Shown: piece after piece, positions 25,937 through 35,394 of the stretch
Layout: each line of letters starts with the position of its first letter
How positions within the stretch are numbered: position 1 is the first letter of the stretch
Source of the DNA: CAVSNH01 sp963729275
GTDB taxonomy: Bacteria; Actinomycetota; Acidimicrobiia; Acidimicrobiales; RAAP-2
Length of the DNA stretch: 64,000 nucleotides
NCBI GenBank assembly: GCA_963729275.1
Contig: CAVSNH010000004.1
Span: forward strand, 1 to 64,000
Reading direction: 5' to 3'
The notes under the pieces: generated by a model
The model's input: only the letters and a program-made list of their open reading frames with translations
Database searches by the model: none
Told to the model about the DNA's origin: nothing
Position numbers and translations under genes: made by a program

Positions 25937-26359
25937 GTGCGCTTCAACCACATGGAGCTGACCTTCCCAGTCGGAACCCTCACCAAGGAGTTCCGGGAGG
26001 AGGTCGACGCGTTCTACAGGTCCGTCTTCAGTTGGTCGTCGTTGGACACCGAGGTCGTCGGACAGATGTGCCACCTGCTGATGCTGGATCCGAGCCAGTT
26101 CATCCTTTTGGCCGAAAGCCCCAAGCCCATGTCCTCGCCCGGCTACGACCATCTCGGTCTGCTGCAGGACACGCGAGAGGAGGTCGACGACCTGCTGGTT
26201 GCGTGCGAGCGCTATCAGGAGAAGGACGACCGGGTCACCATCGTTCGCTACGACGACCTCGAATATCCCGGCCTTACTGTGCACGCCTTCTACGTCAAGT
26301 TCTTGCTGCCGATCTTCTTCGACGTCCAAAGCCTCGACTACGCAGACGCTGCCTCTTGA
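25937..26359 (+). CDS. VOC/glyoxalase-fold protein
   Basis: GTG 25937 is preceded by GAAGGAG. The 140-residue protein begins RFNHMELTFP and continues EEVDAFYRSVFSW, the usual beta-alpha-beta start of a vicinal-oxygen-chelate module. It has a second half with YDHLGLL and LTVHAFYVKF. H5 and later His/Glu residues could hold a metal. Members range from dioxygenases and isomerases to resistance proteins, so the reaction is unknown. It converges with the large SARP regulator. Confidence 0.6.
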   Translation: MRFNHMELTFPVGTLTKEFREEVDAFYRSVFSWSSLDTEVVGQMCHLLMLDPSQFILLAESPKPMSSPGYDHLGLLQDTREEVDDLLVACERYQEKDDRVTIVRYDDLEYPGLTVHAFYVKFLLPIFFDVQSLDYADAAS

Positions 26360-26402
26360 CCGGAGCCGCCGGCTGACCGGCCAGGCCGCAGCTCGACGGA
26401 AA

Positions 26403-29400
26403 TCAGGCTCCGGGCACGCCGGGCTCGCGCCAATCGGAGGTTGCGCCCTCGAGCACGCGGATGGCGCCGACTACATCTGCGGCGCCCACTCGTGTTGCGC
26501 CCTCTTCCGCTTGCGACAAGAGGACGTGGGCCCGATCCCTCTCCCCGGCGTCGAGTAGGAAGCGTGCCCACTCGAACTGGGTCCTGACCAGCCACACGCC
26601 CGCCCCGAGTTGCAGGTGCTGGTCATGGGCATCGTTGAAATCCCGTTCGGCTTCCTCGTTCCATCCTGCCCGGACGGCCAGCATGGCGAGTGCCAAGGTG
26701 ATCGACGGACGCGTGATGTTGCCGAGGCACGGCACACGCCCCGAGTAGGGCAAGAGCAGCCGATACTCGGCGGCGGCCTGCTCCGCCGTGCCCGCCGTGG
26801 CCACCGCCTCGGCCAGCACGGAGTGGGCGGTCAGCCAAGCAACATCGGGAGGGAAGGCATCTGCCGGGCCGGCCATCAGGTCGTCGATGATCGATCCCGC
26901 TTCGGCCCCATCGCCGACTTGCGCGAATGTCAACGCCGATGCGGCACGCCAGGCCAGTATCCCGCCGGTGTCGGCCAACTGGCGGATGGCGTCTGCCACT
27001 TCCGCCAGCCGACCTTGGGACCAGCGGGCCACGAAGAGCTGAGCCGCGAACCACACCATGGTGTCGGGTTGGCCGGCGTCTTCTCCGATCTGCAAGGCAT
27101 GGAGCGCTGCCTGCTCGATCTCGTCGCCCGTCCCCGTCACCGTCATCCGGCAACATCGGTAGTTGGCGTCGAGCCACCGGAAGAACGGGCTGTTGACCTC
27201 TGAGGTGAGTCGGCCGATGCGCTCGAGCAAAGTGTCGGTGTGCTCGAGGTCACCCATCTCCATACAGTGGCGAGCCCCCAGGCCATAGATGAGGAAGAGC
27301 TTCTGGGCGTCTCCGACCCGTTCGGCCAGCTCCAAGAACTCGGGAAGATCGGCGACCAAGGCTGGAATCCGATCGACGACCGAGCCGGCGACGTACGCGA
27401 CCATCCACACATCGAGGAGGCAGACATCGTCGTGGATCCTCCGGGCCATAGCGATGGCTTCATCGATGAGCTCGAGGCGGCGTAGCCCGGGATCCCCCCA
27501 CATCAGTTCAACGGCGAGCAACGAGAGCAGCCGGGCCCGGGCAGCCGAGTCGTCGTCTTCGATGGCGTCGAGGGCGGCCTCGATGACGTCGACCCTTTCG
27601 TCGTCGAGCACGCCGGCGATGCTGGCGATCCCCCGACTGTTGGCCAGGGCCGCCTGGGCCAACAGCTCGGCGTCCCCGAGGCTTCGGGCCAACCGGGCGG
27701 CTTCGAGAAGTGTCTCGCGATGAGCGGGCACTGAGGCGAGACGCTGAGCGGTGCCCAACCGAACGAGCAACCGGCCGCGCCGATCCGGACCTGCGTCGAC
27801 GGCCTCGGCCGCGTCGAGGGCTTGCGAGAACAACGCCACGGCCTGGTCGAAGGCCAACCGTTCGAGCGCCTGTTCCCCGGCGGCGGCGGCGTAATCGACT
27901 GCTCGGATTTCGGCGACCCCGGCGCGTCGAAAGTGATAAGCGAGGGCAGCCGCGTCGTCGTCCATCTTTCCGCGTGACTCGACGAATTCGGCGATCTGGC
28001 GATGACGTCGGGACCTTCGGGCAACGCTCAGCTCGTCATACAGCGTCGAGCGGATGATGGCATTGGTGAACTCGTAGGAGCCCGACAACGTTTCTCGCAA
28101 GAGCGACACCGCCGTCGCCTCGTCCAGCGCGTCCAACACCGCGTCTTCACTCGAGCCGGAGACGGCAACGAGAACGTCGAAGTCGATCACAGCTCCGATC
28201 ACCGCGGCCGTGGTCAAGATCTCGTTGGTCGCCTTGCTCAAACGGTTCAGCCGTCGCCCGATGACCTCGCGCACACCTTCGGGAATGGCGAGATCGGAGA
28301 TCTTCTGCTCCGCTATCCACTTGCCGTCCTGTTCAACCAGGCGCCCGGATTCGACCAAGTTCCGCAGGATCTCCTGCACGAAGAAGGGGTTGCCGTTCGT
28401 CTCGTTCCACAGCAACTGGGCCAGCTCTGCCGTTGGCGCATCGCCGGTTTGACCGCTTGCGTTCGTCAGCATCTCGAGCACTCCGCCGACGTCGAGGCCG
28501 GTGAGCGCCAGGCGCTCGACACAGGGCTCGGCCCGCAGGTCGGCGAGCATCTCGGCCAGCGGGTGGGTCCGGTCGAGCTCGGTGTCCCGGTAGTTGCACA
28601 CGACCAGCATGCGCATGGGCTCGGCCGAACGCACCAGATGCCGCAGTAGCAAGAGGGTGGGCTTCTCGGCCCAGTGGAGGTCATCGAGCACCAAGAGGAG
28701 GCCCGTCTCCGCGGAGATAGCCCCGAGCCAGCTGGCAACAGCGTCGAAGAGCCGATAGCGCTCTGTTTCGGGATCAGCCCGCAAGAGCGGCTCCAGACCG
28801 GGCACGATCCGGGCAAGTTCGGGGACCAAGCGCACGAGCTCGCCGCCATGTCGACCGAGCGACTCGGCCGTCGGGCTCGACGACACCACCTGCGACAGGG
28901 CCTCGACGAAGGGCTGAAAAGGCACGCCCATGTCCTCATCGCATCGGCCGAAAAGCACCACCACACCCATGTCATGAGCGCGGCGGGCCACTTCTGCCGC
29001 CAGCCGGGTCTTTCCGATCCCGGCTTCGCCGGACACCAACACCACCCGGCGGCCTTCGGCGGCCGTCTCCTTGCAGGCCTGGAGCAATGACGCAAACTGT
29101 GGCTCGCGCCCGGAGAACGGCAGGAGGGATTGCAGGACGAGCCGGCTCGGGAACCGAAGGTTGGATGGGCTGAGACCAGAGACCCCTCCCGCACCCACGA
29201 CAACGGTGAAGCTGTCGTCGTCTCCCCCGGGGAATGGCTGTTTCGGCGTCGTCGTGGACCCGACCGGCTGCACCTGGATGGGAAGCGGCAGATCCAAGCT
29301 GGGATCCTGATTGAGGATCGCTTGGTTCAGCTCCTGAACCAACGGGCTAGGGGGGATCCCGAGCTCGTCACGGAGCAGGACCCGCAATTCGTCGTAGGCA

Positions 29401-30182
29401 CGCAGAGACTCGGCCTGGCGACCGCATCGGTACAACGCCACCATCCGCTGGCCCCACAGTCGCTCGCGCAGGGGGTACTCGGTGACCAGCTGCTCGAGCT
29501 CACCGACCAGCCCATTGTGGTTCCCACAGCTCAGCTCGGCCTCCACCTTGTCCTCGATCACCGACAAGCGAGCTTCCTCGAGGCGAGCGACGTCTGGTTC
29601 GACAGCCGGAGAGAGAGTCAGATCGTCCAGCAACCGACCCCGCCAAAGAGCCAACGCCTGGGAGAAGGCTTCCGCCGCCCTAGCCGGGTCGTCGGCGGCC
29701 AGCGACTGGCGTCCATCGGCCGCCAGTCGCTCAAAGTGCCAGGCATCGACGGATTCGAAGGGCACCTGTAGCGAGTAGCCACGCCCACTGGTGATGAGGA
29801 CTGGGTCGATCGCCGGTCCTTCCGGGCAAAGTGCCTGGCGCAGCCGCGACACGTGCACTCGCAGCGTCGCCGGAGGACGGGGCGTCTCGCTGTCCTCCCA
29901 AAGGCCGGCTGCCAGATGGTCCAGTGACACGACCTGATTGACCCGCAGGAGCAACATGGCCAGCAGGGTCCGCTCCTTGACGCGCCGCAATTCCAAGGGG
30001 CGGCCGTCCAATCGCACATCGAGTGGCCCGAGGATCCCGAACTCGAAGTGGGCCCGAGCTCGGTCCGGACTCCCTACCGTGGCCATGGCGGGCGGGAATG
30101 AGCACTGGCCACGGCCGAAGCCTACCCAGGGGTCGAGGGTGCGGAGCTCGGCGTCTGAGGGCGCCGGCGCAGGGCTCTGCAC
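26403..30182 (-). CDS. SARP/BTAD-AAA ATPase transcriptional regulator (AfsR-like)
   Basis: This 1259-residue protein has an OmpR-type winged helix (around residues 40-130), then a bacterial transcriptional activation domain (about 135-285). An AAA_16/NB-ARC-like ATPase carries Walker A GEAGIGKT near 384-391 and Walker B LLLVLDDLHW near 490-500. A long alpha-helical TPR-like region runs to the end. Such STAND regulators switch on secondary-metabolite or stress genes when a signal binds the C-terminus. Start GTG 30182 is the longest; ATG 30086 (MATVGS) also leaves the DNA-binding domain whole. Its stop faces the VOC gene. The downstream target may include the adjacent GH31 gene on the same strand upstream. 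Confidence 0.85.
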   Translation of the reverse strand: MQSPAPAPSDAELRTLDPWVGFGRGQCSFPPAMATVGSPDRARAHFEFGILGPLDVRLDGRPLELRRVKERTLLAMLLLRVNQVVSLDHLAAGLWEDSETPRPPATLRVHVSRLRQALCPEGPAIDPVLITSGRGYSLQVPFESVDAWHFERLAADGRQSLAADDPARAAEAFSQALALWRGRLLDDLTLSPAVEPDVARLEEARLSVIEDKVEAELSCGNHNGLVGELEQLVTEYPLRERLWGQRMVALYRCGRQAESLRAYDELRVLLRDELGIPPSPLVQELNQAILNQDPSLDLPLPIQVQPVGSTTTPKQPFPGGDDDSFTVVVGAGGVSGLSPSNLRFPSRLVLQSLLPFSGREPQFASLLQACKETAAEGRRVVLVSGEAGIGKTRLAAEVARRAHDMGVVVLFGRCDEDMGVPFQPFVEALSQVVSSSPTAESLGRHGGELVRLVPELARIVPGLEPLLRADPETERYRLFDAVASWLGAISAETGLLLVLDDLHWAEKPTLLLLRHLVRSAEPMRMLVVCNYRDTELDRTHPLAEMLADLRAEPCVERLALTGLDVGGVLEMLTNASGQTGDAPTAELAQLLWNETNGNPFFVQEILRNLVESGRLVEQDGKWIAEQKISDLAIPEGVREVIGRRLNRLSKATNEILTTAAVIGAVIDFDVLVAVSGSSEDAVLDALDEATAVSLLRETLSGSYEFTNAIIRSTLYDELSVARRSRRHRQIAEFVESRGKMDDDAAALAYHFRRAGVAEIRAVDYAAAAGEQALERLAFDQAVALFSQALDAAEAVDAGPDRRGRLLVRLGTAQRLASVPAHRETLLEAARLARSLGDAELLAQAALANSRGIASIAGVLDDERVDVIEAALDAIEDDDSAARARLLSLLAVELMWGDPGLRRLELIDEAIAMARRIHDDVCLLDVWMVAYVAGSVVDRIPALVADLPEFLELAERVGDAQKLFLIYGLGARHCMEMGDLEHTDTLLERIGRLTSEVNSPFFRWLDANYRCCRMTVTGTGDEIEQAALHALQIGEDAGQPDTMVWFAAQLFVARWSQGRLAEVADAIRQLADTGGILAWRAASALTFAQVGDGAEAGSIIDDLMAGPADAFPPDVAWLTAHSVLAEAVATAGTAEQAAAEYRLLLPYSGRVPCLGNITRPSITLALAMLAVRAGWNEEAERDFNDAHDQHLQLGAGVWLVRTQFEWARFLLDAGERDRAHVLLSQAEEGATRVGAADVVGAIRVLEGATSDWREPGVPGA

Positions 30183-30462
30183 ATCGCTTGGGTGCGCGTC
30201 CGGATTCTTCCCGGGCGGCTGGACGAAGAGAAGCTAGCCCGACGAGCCCGAGCCCTTGACGGGCGGCACCGACCGGCGGCGGGCGTGCGCCAATGACGCG
30301 AGCCGTTAAGTGGTGGCCATGCCCGAGCAGGTGCACGACCACTCGGCCGGTCGAGCACGGCGCGGTCGAGGTAACCCCGTGCCTGGCTGAAGGGCGTGGC
30401 GGTCGTCCTGTTCGCTCGGATGCCGTTCTCCGGCGCCCTGCGGATACGCGCCGCTTCCATGG

Positions 30463-33447
30463 CTACGACGCAGCCGTTCCGGGCGGAGGTTCGGCGCGTT
30501 CGACGGGCGAGCCGCCCCGCTCGACGACGGTGGTCGACGATGAGATGGGGGTCGACGGCAGCACCACGGTCGCGGTTGCGGTCGCGGCCTGGTACGACCA
30601 CCCGGGGCCAGTGCCAGCGGAACGCTCGGGCACTGCCCTGCCGTCGACCGTGACCGACGACGGGAGGGAGACGTCGACGATCTCGATTCGATCATGGGAA
30701 ACGGCAGCCTGGCCAGGGAAGCGGCCCTTCGTGGCCTCGATGGTCACCTTGGTCGACACCGCGCCGCCTTGGCTGGCCGATGACGTCGTGATCTCGGTGT
30801 CGGCCCGCTCTCCCTTCGTGTAGCCCAAACCGGACCCGGCGTCGTCGTAAAGGTCGAAGGAACCGGATCCCCCGGCATAGGCCCGAATGGTGAGCGCAGA
30901 GTTCGGATCACCGCCCGTATCCCCTCCGTCCTGCTCGGGGACGATTCCTCCAGCCTTCACGAAGACCGGAAGGCGTGACAGGGGCACGGTCATCGACACG
31001 GTGCCCGGGCCGGTGAACGTCGCCCCGGTGAAATAGTCGATCCAACGCCCGGAGGGGAGCCAGACCGATACCGTCGGGTCGTCACCGGGGACCGTCACCG
31101 GAGCGACGAGCACGTCCGGTCCGTAGAGATATTCCTGGGGATAGTCGTAGGCGGCGGCGTCATCCGGGTCGTCCAGGTAGAGCGGACGAGTCATGGGCAC
31201 ACCCGTCTCGTGTGACTCGGCGGCCAACGCGTACGTATAAGGGATGAGGTCCTCTCGAAGTCGGAGGAACGCTTCGGTGATGGACTGGACCGGTTCGGGG
31301 TACTCCCATGGCAATCGGTCTTCGTTGTTCGAGTGGAGACGGAGGATCGGCTGGAAGGTGCCGAACTGGACCCATCGGTCGTAGAGGTCGGGCGGGTCGG
31401 CCCCCGACTGGGTGGGGGGCGGTCCGAGGTAGCTCCCGATGTCGTCGCTCACATAGGGCTCGCCGATGGTTGCCTCTGCGGGCGTGAGGGCGACCTCCTG
31501 GGCGAGCGTGTTCCACGTTCCCCACGCATCACCGGTGAAGGCAATGCCCGTAGTGTGGGCCGACCACGGCCCCGCCGGATAAACATCCTCGGGCTCGGCA
31601 TTCGAGCCACCGATGCGGGCCAGGACAAATCCCCGGGTGCCGCGATCGACCATTTCCTGGGCGTAGAGATGGTCGATCCACCAATCAGGCGTGATGCCGG
31701 TCATGGACGCCACCGAGTCGTCGCAACACCAGTCGAGCCACCAGAAGGCGACACCCTGTCGCTCGAAGGACTGCTGCAGCGCGAAGTTGGACTCGGCCTG
31801 GTCGACGGAGCTCCAATCCCATACCTTGCAGGGCCCCTCCGAGCAGCTCGAGGCGGCCAGAGCCCCGCCGGCGATCCGCTGGGCAAGAGGCAGGGCGGGG
31901 TCGTTGTCGTCGATGCTCGAGTGGATGTTGAGCGTTACCTCGATGCCGTGCTCGTGAGCCCAGCTCAGGAAGGAACGGGGAGAAGGGAAGAGCGACGCAT
32001 TCCACTCCCAGCCGTTCCAGTCATTGGGCGCCTTCCAGTCGGTGTCCAGCGACAGTGTGTTGAGCGGAACCTGGTGGGCGGCGAAGGCCGGGTAGACGGA
32101 GTTCTCGATGGCGGCGCTCGAATAGGGGGTGTAATCGGAGTACCAGACGCCGAAGACGGCGCGAGGGAGCAGTGGCGCGGGACCGGTCAGCTCCTCGAGC
32201 TCGTGCAGGGCACCGATGTAGTCATGTCCGTAGGCGAAGAGGTACCCGTCTTGAACGTCGCCGCCTGGCGTACGCGGCGCGACCCATCCGGCCCTGGTCC
32301 AGACCGCGCTCTGGCTGTCGTCGAGCAGCCGCCACCCGGCCTCGTCGAGCAGTCCATCGGTGTTGAGCGGCTCGAGACCGGCCTGGCACGTGTCCCCTTG
32401 CTCACCGTCCGTACAGGTGGGGTTCGACGCGTAGGTCGCCGTGTCGAATCCTCGGATCCAGCCCCCGAGTGGACCGGTCTGGGCGACAACGGGTGCCGGG
32501 GAACCGACCGGCGCCACCGACAAGGTGTCCCACCCCAGGGTATCGAGCTCGTCGGCGCAGTTCTCGCCCGGTGCACAGCGAAGCTCGACCAGGTTGGTGC
32601 CGGCCCGCAAGTCGATCGGCTCACGGAGGGTCGACCAGGGAGCAGTCGCGTCCGTCGGGGCCGCCGTCAGCTGGGTCACGCTGCCGTCCACCTCGAGATC
32701 GAATGTGCGGGGTACCGAATCGCCGACATAGAGGGGCGGATCGGTATAGCGAAGGGTCAGCACCGCCGGACCCGCCGGCGCCCCGAGCACGGACCAGGTC
32801 GCACTTGCCCCGGCCTTGCGGAAGTACCCGACGAAGCCGCCGGTGCTGAGATAACCGACTTGGCTCTGCCTGAAGGTGGCCCCCCCACCCAGTTCGGCCG
32901 CGCCGGCCTGGCAGACCTGATCGAAGGTGCACTCGTCATCCCACGTGGGGTGCACGGTCGTCGGCTTCCCGCCCACCGAGAACCGCAGCGTGGTGTTGGA
33001 GACGGTGAATGGCCCCGATCCCAGTCGGTAGCGCAGCACCATCCCCGCCGTCTGGATCGTGAGCCATCCTCCGCTTCGTCGCACGACGTACCGCGGCACG
33101 GCCATCCGCCGATCGACCACGTTTACGGTCGGGCTGTTCTCGAACCGTTCAGTGGGCGAGTACTCCAGGCGAATGAGAGTGGGCGTAAGTACCTCGAATC
33201 GAGCCGGACCTGCATCGACGATCGCCGACGGTCGGGCCACGGCAGCGCCGAAGTCGACCGGGGTGGCGAGGTCCACGGGCGACCGATCCGTCGTCGCCCG
33301 GGAGCCGGCAGCACCGGCGGCGCCGGCCGGGAGTGTGGCGAGCACGAGCGCGGCCACGGGTACGAGTGCGACGACAAGGGTGCCGTTACGCCTACGGGTC
33401 ATCACGCGATTACACCACCGGCGGCGACGACGGACGGGCTCGGTCAT
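30463..33447 (-). CDS. secreted glycoside hydrolase family 31
   Basis: The 994-residue protein has a Tat- or Sec-like leader (basic RRRRR start, hydrophobic helix at about 22-45, AGA cleavage region). A beta-rich N-terminal domain with an inserted carbohydrate-binding-like module (about 215-345) follows. The GH31 barrel has its nucleophile in WWLDWCC at about residue 572 and the acid/base in FTGDAWGTW at about 640. GH31 enzymes are alpha-glucosidases, alpha-xylosidases or sulfoquinovosidases; the aspartate contexts do not settle which. ATG 33402 (the second Met, MTRRRNG) is an alternative start. It lies next to the accessory region and is transcribed towards the SARP regulator. Confidence 0.88.
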   Translation of the reverse strand: MTEPVRRRRRWCNRVMTRRRNGTLVVALVPVAALVLATLPAGAAGAAGSRATTDRSPVDLATPVDFGAAVARPSAIVDAGPARFEVLTPTLIRLEYSPTERFENSPTVNVVDRRMAVPRYVVRRSGGWLTIQTAGMVLRYRLGSGPFTVSNTTLRFSVGGKPTTVHPTWDDECTFDQVCQAGAAELGGGATFRQSQVGYLSTGGFVGYFRKAGASATWSVLGAPAGPAVLTLRYTDPPLYVGDSVPRTFDLEVDGSVTQLTAAPTDATAPWSTLREPIDLRAGTNLVELRCAPGENCADELDTLGWDTLSVAPVGSPAPVVAQTGPLGGWIRGFDTATYASNPTCTDGEQGDTCQAGLEPLNTDGLLDEAGWRLLDDSQSAVWTRAGWVAPRTPGGDVQDGYLFAYGHDYIGALHELEELTGPAPLLPRAVFGVWYSDYTPYSSAAIENSVYPAFAAHQVPLNTLSLDTDWKAPNDWNGWEWNASLFPSPRSFLSWAHEHGIEVTLNIHSSIDDNDPALPLAQRIAGGALAASSCSEGPCKVWDWSSVDQAESNFALQQSFERQGVAFWWLDWCCDDSVASMTGITPDWWIDHLYAQEMVDRGTRGFVLARIGGSNAEPEDVYPAGPWSAHTTGIAFTGDAWGTWNTLAQEVALTPAEATIGEPYVSDDIGSYLGPPPTQSGADPPDLYDRWVQFGTFQPILRLHSNNEDRLPWEYPEPVQSITEAFLRLREDLIPYTYALAAESHETGVPMTRPLYLDDPDDAAAYDYPQEYLYGPDVLVAPVTVPGDDPTVSVWLPSGRWIDYFTGATFTGPGTVSMTVPLSRLPVFVKAGGIVPEQDGGDTGGDPNSALTIRAYAGGSGSFDLYDDAGSGLGYTKGERADTEITTSSASQGGAVSTKVTIEATKGRFPGQAAVSHDRIEIVDVSLPSSVTVDGRAVPERSAGTGPGWSYQAATATATVVLPSTPISSSTTVVERGGSPVERAEPPPGTAAS

Positions 33448-33794
33448 TCGAATATTCAGTCTTGCAGGCCGATCGCAGCCAGACGCTTCCCCTGCCAGAA
33501 TGCTGTAGCGGGATCATCCCACGATTTGATAGCGCTCGACTTTTTGCTCGGCAGGATGACGTTGAAGTTCCCGGTTGAAACTGACCAGTAGGACACGTTG
33601 CTTCCATTGAGCCAAGCAATCAGTTCCGCCTAGCTAGGAGCCTCCTCCTCTTGTCGAGGGTGTTTGTGGAAACCCGAGTGTCGCTCGCGGCGCTCGAATC
33701 TTCACGAGGGGCGGAGGCCCCGCCCCTTCATCACATCAGCTGTGGGTGCCTTATCGAGGGATAAGTGCCACAGCGAGGCCGAAGGAAGCGCGCT
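33448..33794. other. intergenic stretch without a gene
   Basis: The stretch between the GH31 start and the small zinc-finger gene has lower G+C than the backbone to the left. I see no supported coding frame. It contains the leftmost copy of the GTGGGTGC-type motif (33739-33757). This marks the approximate left edge of the accessory region. Confidence 0.5.
33739..33757 (+). repeat. attC-like motif copy a (degenerate)
   Basis: GCTGTGGGTGCCTTATCGA matches the shared motif GCTGTGGGTGC-GTTATCGA except that the G of GTT is C. No upstream complementary box is visible. The following GGGATAAGTGCCAC resembles the sequence after other copies. Confidence 0.45.
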
Positions 33795-34034
33795 TCATCG
33801 AACGACGGGGTGCACCAGAGCGACATGGCGCTTCATGGATCGCTCGCTTGTATCTGGTCCGTCATAAATGACGAAGCCGCACCGACAGGAGACGCAGCGG
33901 CAGGTGGCGCCGGCCTGCGTACAGCGGTAGCAGTGGTCCATGAGCGCTTGCTCAAGTGGAAACGGTTCAAAGCGGCGAATGGCCCGGCCGCAGCTGCGAC
34001 ATGACCGGACATCAGACTGCGCGCTACTTTTCAT
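33795..34034 (-). CDS. small cysteine-rich zinc-finger protein
   Basis: ATG 34034 has GGAGG about 9 nt upstream on its strand, which supports translation. The 79-residue protein has CRSCG, HCYRC, then CRCVSCRCGF and an HVALVH ending. That gives three CxxC-type pairs plus a C2H2-like end, so two zinc sites are likely. A short DNA- or RNA-binding or adaptor protein fits. I know no named family. It stands alone at the left end of the accessory region. Confidence 0.5.
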   Translation of the reverse strand: MKSSAQSDVRSCRSCGRAIRRFEPFPLEQALMDHCYRCTQAGATCRCVSCRCGFVIYDGPDTSERSMKRHVALVHPVVR

Positions 34035-34535
34035 GGTTCACTGCCTCCGTTGACTTGTTCATCAGGTCGGCCAACAGCCCCCCGTAACCTTCCCCTGCTC
34101 GGACTGGCGCATGTTATGTACCCGCCCCCTCTTGCGGTAAGCGGCTATCGCTACGCCGGAGCGAAGACCCGACCCCCTCACGTTCAAATGAACTGAGTTC
34201 ATAGTCTGGCAGATCAGTAAAGAGTGACGATGTGCTGCGATGACAGAGCGGCCCTGTGGATAAGCCGACCCATTGTGACCGGGCACACAAAGGCAACGAG
34301 CAACAGTTCGGTAGTGCTGAGGGTTACCGCCAAGTCATTACTTGCACGTGCAGTGAGGTATTGGAGACGGGACCAAGGCGGTCGCTCGGTGACGTCCGGC
34401 GGTGCCCCACATCGCCGGCAGCGGGTCAGTTATCGACAGCCACCAGATTGGCACCTCGGGAACGCAGCTATATCCGATTGCAAAGATTTAAGAACACCTC
34501 TAGCGTCCCGAAGGAACAGCCATAGGAGGCGGACA
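34035..34535. other. intergenic stretch with repeat copy b, no gene seen
   Basis: Five hundred bases of mixed, fairly AT-rich sequence lie between the zinc-finger gene and the SnoaL-like gene. Open frames here have no codon bias or recognisable motif. It holds the hairpin-bearing repeat copy at 34396-34435, and a strong AGGAGG ribosome site at 34524-34530 that serves the next gene. Confidence 0.5.
34396..34435 (+). repeat. attC-like motif copy b with inner hairpin
   Basis: CCGGCG (34396-34401) pairs with CGCCGG (34413-34418). Then comes GCGGGTCA and GTTATCG (34429-34435). The spacing of hairpin, 8-nt purine-rich spacer and GTT box equals that of copies c and e. A matching upstream AAC box is not evident. 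Confidence 0.45.
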
Positions 34536-34943
34536 ATGAGCAACAACGTGCAAATAGTTCGAGATGCGTACGATTGTTTCGGACGAGGTGACATACCCAC
34601 CCTGCTCGGCATGATGGACCCCAACATCGAATGGAGCGAAGCAGAGGGGAATCCCTACCAGCCGAGTGGGAAAGCCTGGAAGGGTCCCGACGCCATCGTG
34701 GAGAACTTGTTCGTCAAGATCGGTGCAGACTTTGATGGCACATTCGTAGTCCACCCCAAAGACTTTCACGATGCAGGCGACACCGTGGTCGTCGAAGGGC
34801 GCTACACGGGGACCTTCAAGGCCACCGGCAAGAGTCTGGACGCTCAGATGTGTCACGTATTCAAGGTTCGCAACGGCAAAGTGACGAGCTTTCAGCAGTT
34901 CGTGGACACTGCGCAGATGCAAGATGTGATGGGCACCCGGTAG
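34536..34943 (+). CDS. SnoaL-like / NTF2-fold protein
   Basis: ATG 34536 follows AGGAGG at 34524-34530. The 135-residue protein begins NNVQIVRDAYDCFGRGDI and contains PNIEWSEAEGNPY and FKVRNGKVTSFQQFVDTAQ, the standard pattern of the SnoaL-like cone fold. Members are polyketide cyclases, isomerases or simply ligand-binding proteins. The stop TAG is directly followed by the attC-like box at 34944. Codon use is less GC-biased than in the backbone, in line with acquisition. Confidence 0.8.
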   Translation: MSNNVQIVRDAYDCFGRGDIPTLLGMMDPNIEWSEAEGNPYQPSGKAWKGPDAIVENLFVKIGADFDGTFVVHPKDFHDAGDTVVVEGRYTGTFKATGKSLDAQMCHVFKVRNGKVTSFQQFVDTAQMQDVMGTR

Positions 34944-35006
34944 CGCCAACGGCGGAGCCGCAACCGCTGGTAGTGGTCCCGAACACCGGCTGTGGGCGCG
35001 TTATCG
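34944..35006 (+). repeat. attC-like site copy c
   Basis: CGCCAAC (34944-34950) begins right after the SnoaL stop. AGCCG (34956-34960) pairs with CGGCT (34987-34991). GTGGGCGC then leads to GTTATCG (35000-35006). The order AAC box, left arm, variable centre, right arm and GTT box over 63 bp matches the layout of integron attC sites, although the outer boxes pair only at AAC/GTT. The next 35 nt also resemble the flank of copy f. Confidence 0.5.
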
Positions 35007-35096
35007 ACCGACCTGTGCTTGCGGGCTGCTAACTGCCACACTCCCCCAGCACTTCGAGGACCTCGGAGGAAACCTTCCGACTCGTACACTAGAGAG

Positions 35097-35315
35097 ATGC
35101 CCAAGCGGTCACGCAGAAGCGCCCAAGAGGCTGCGATGCGCGACAAGCAGGCGGGTCTGCGTGACCGAGGGCTGAACCACGAAGAGCACATCAAGACGAA
35201 GATCGGACTGGAGCAAGAGCTAGGCCGTCCGATCTGTGGCTTCCTGTTTCACGGCCAACCATGCAAGTTGCATCCCATCCATCCCGAGCAGCTGCAGAGC
35301 GGGGACGTTCCGTAG
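35097..35315 (+). CDS. small hypothetical protein
   Basis: ATG 35097 opens 72 residues beginning MPKRSRRSAQEAAMRDKQ. It has a charged helical N-terminal half and a C-terminal segment GRPICGFLFHGQPCKLHP whose Cys/His residues could bind metal. It sits between repeat copies c and d, as a cassette gene would. No close family is known to me, and there is no good ribosome site nearby, so it is moderately supported. Confidence 0.45.
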   Translation: MPKRSRRSAQEAAMRDKQAGLRDRGLNHEEHIKTKIGLEQELGRPICGFLFHGQPCKLHPIHPEQLQSGDVP

Positions 35316-35394
35316 CCGGAAGGTCGGACGGGGGCGCTGCCCCTGATGGCCGGATCAGTGGGGCAGGTTGAGCGGCGGGGCGCCATGACCGGGT

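Noticed and set aside
31333..33591. 752-codon plus-strand open frame
   Set aside because: Antisense to the GH31 gene. High GC keeps the complementary frame free of stops.
35313..35380. an eighth attC site after the 72-residue gene
   Set aside because: GTTGAGC fits the GTT box consensus, but no AAC box or pairing arms are present.
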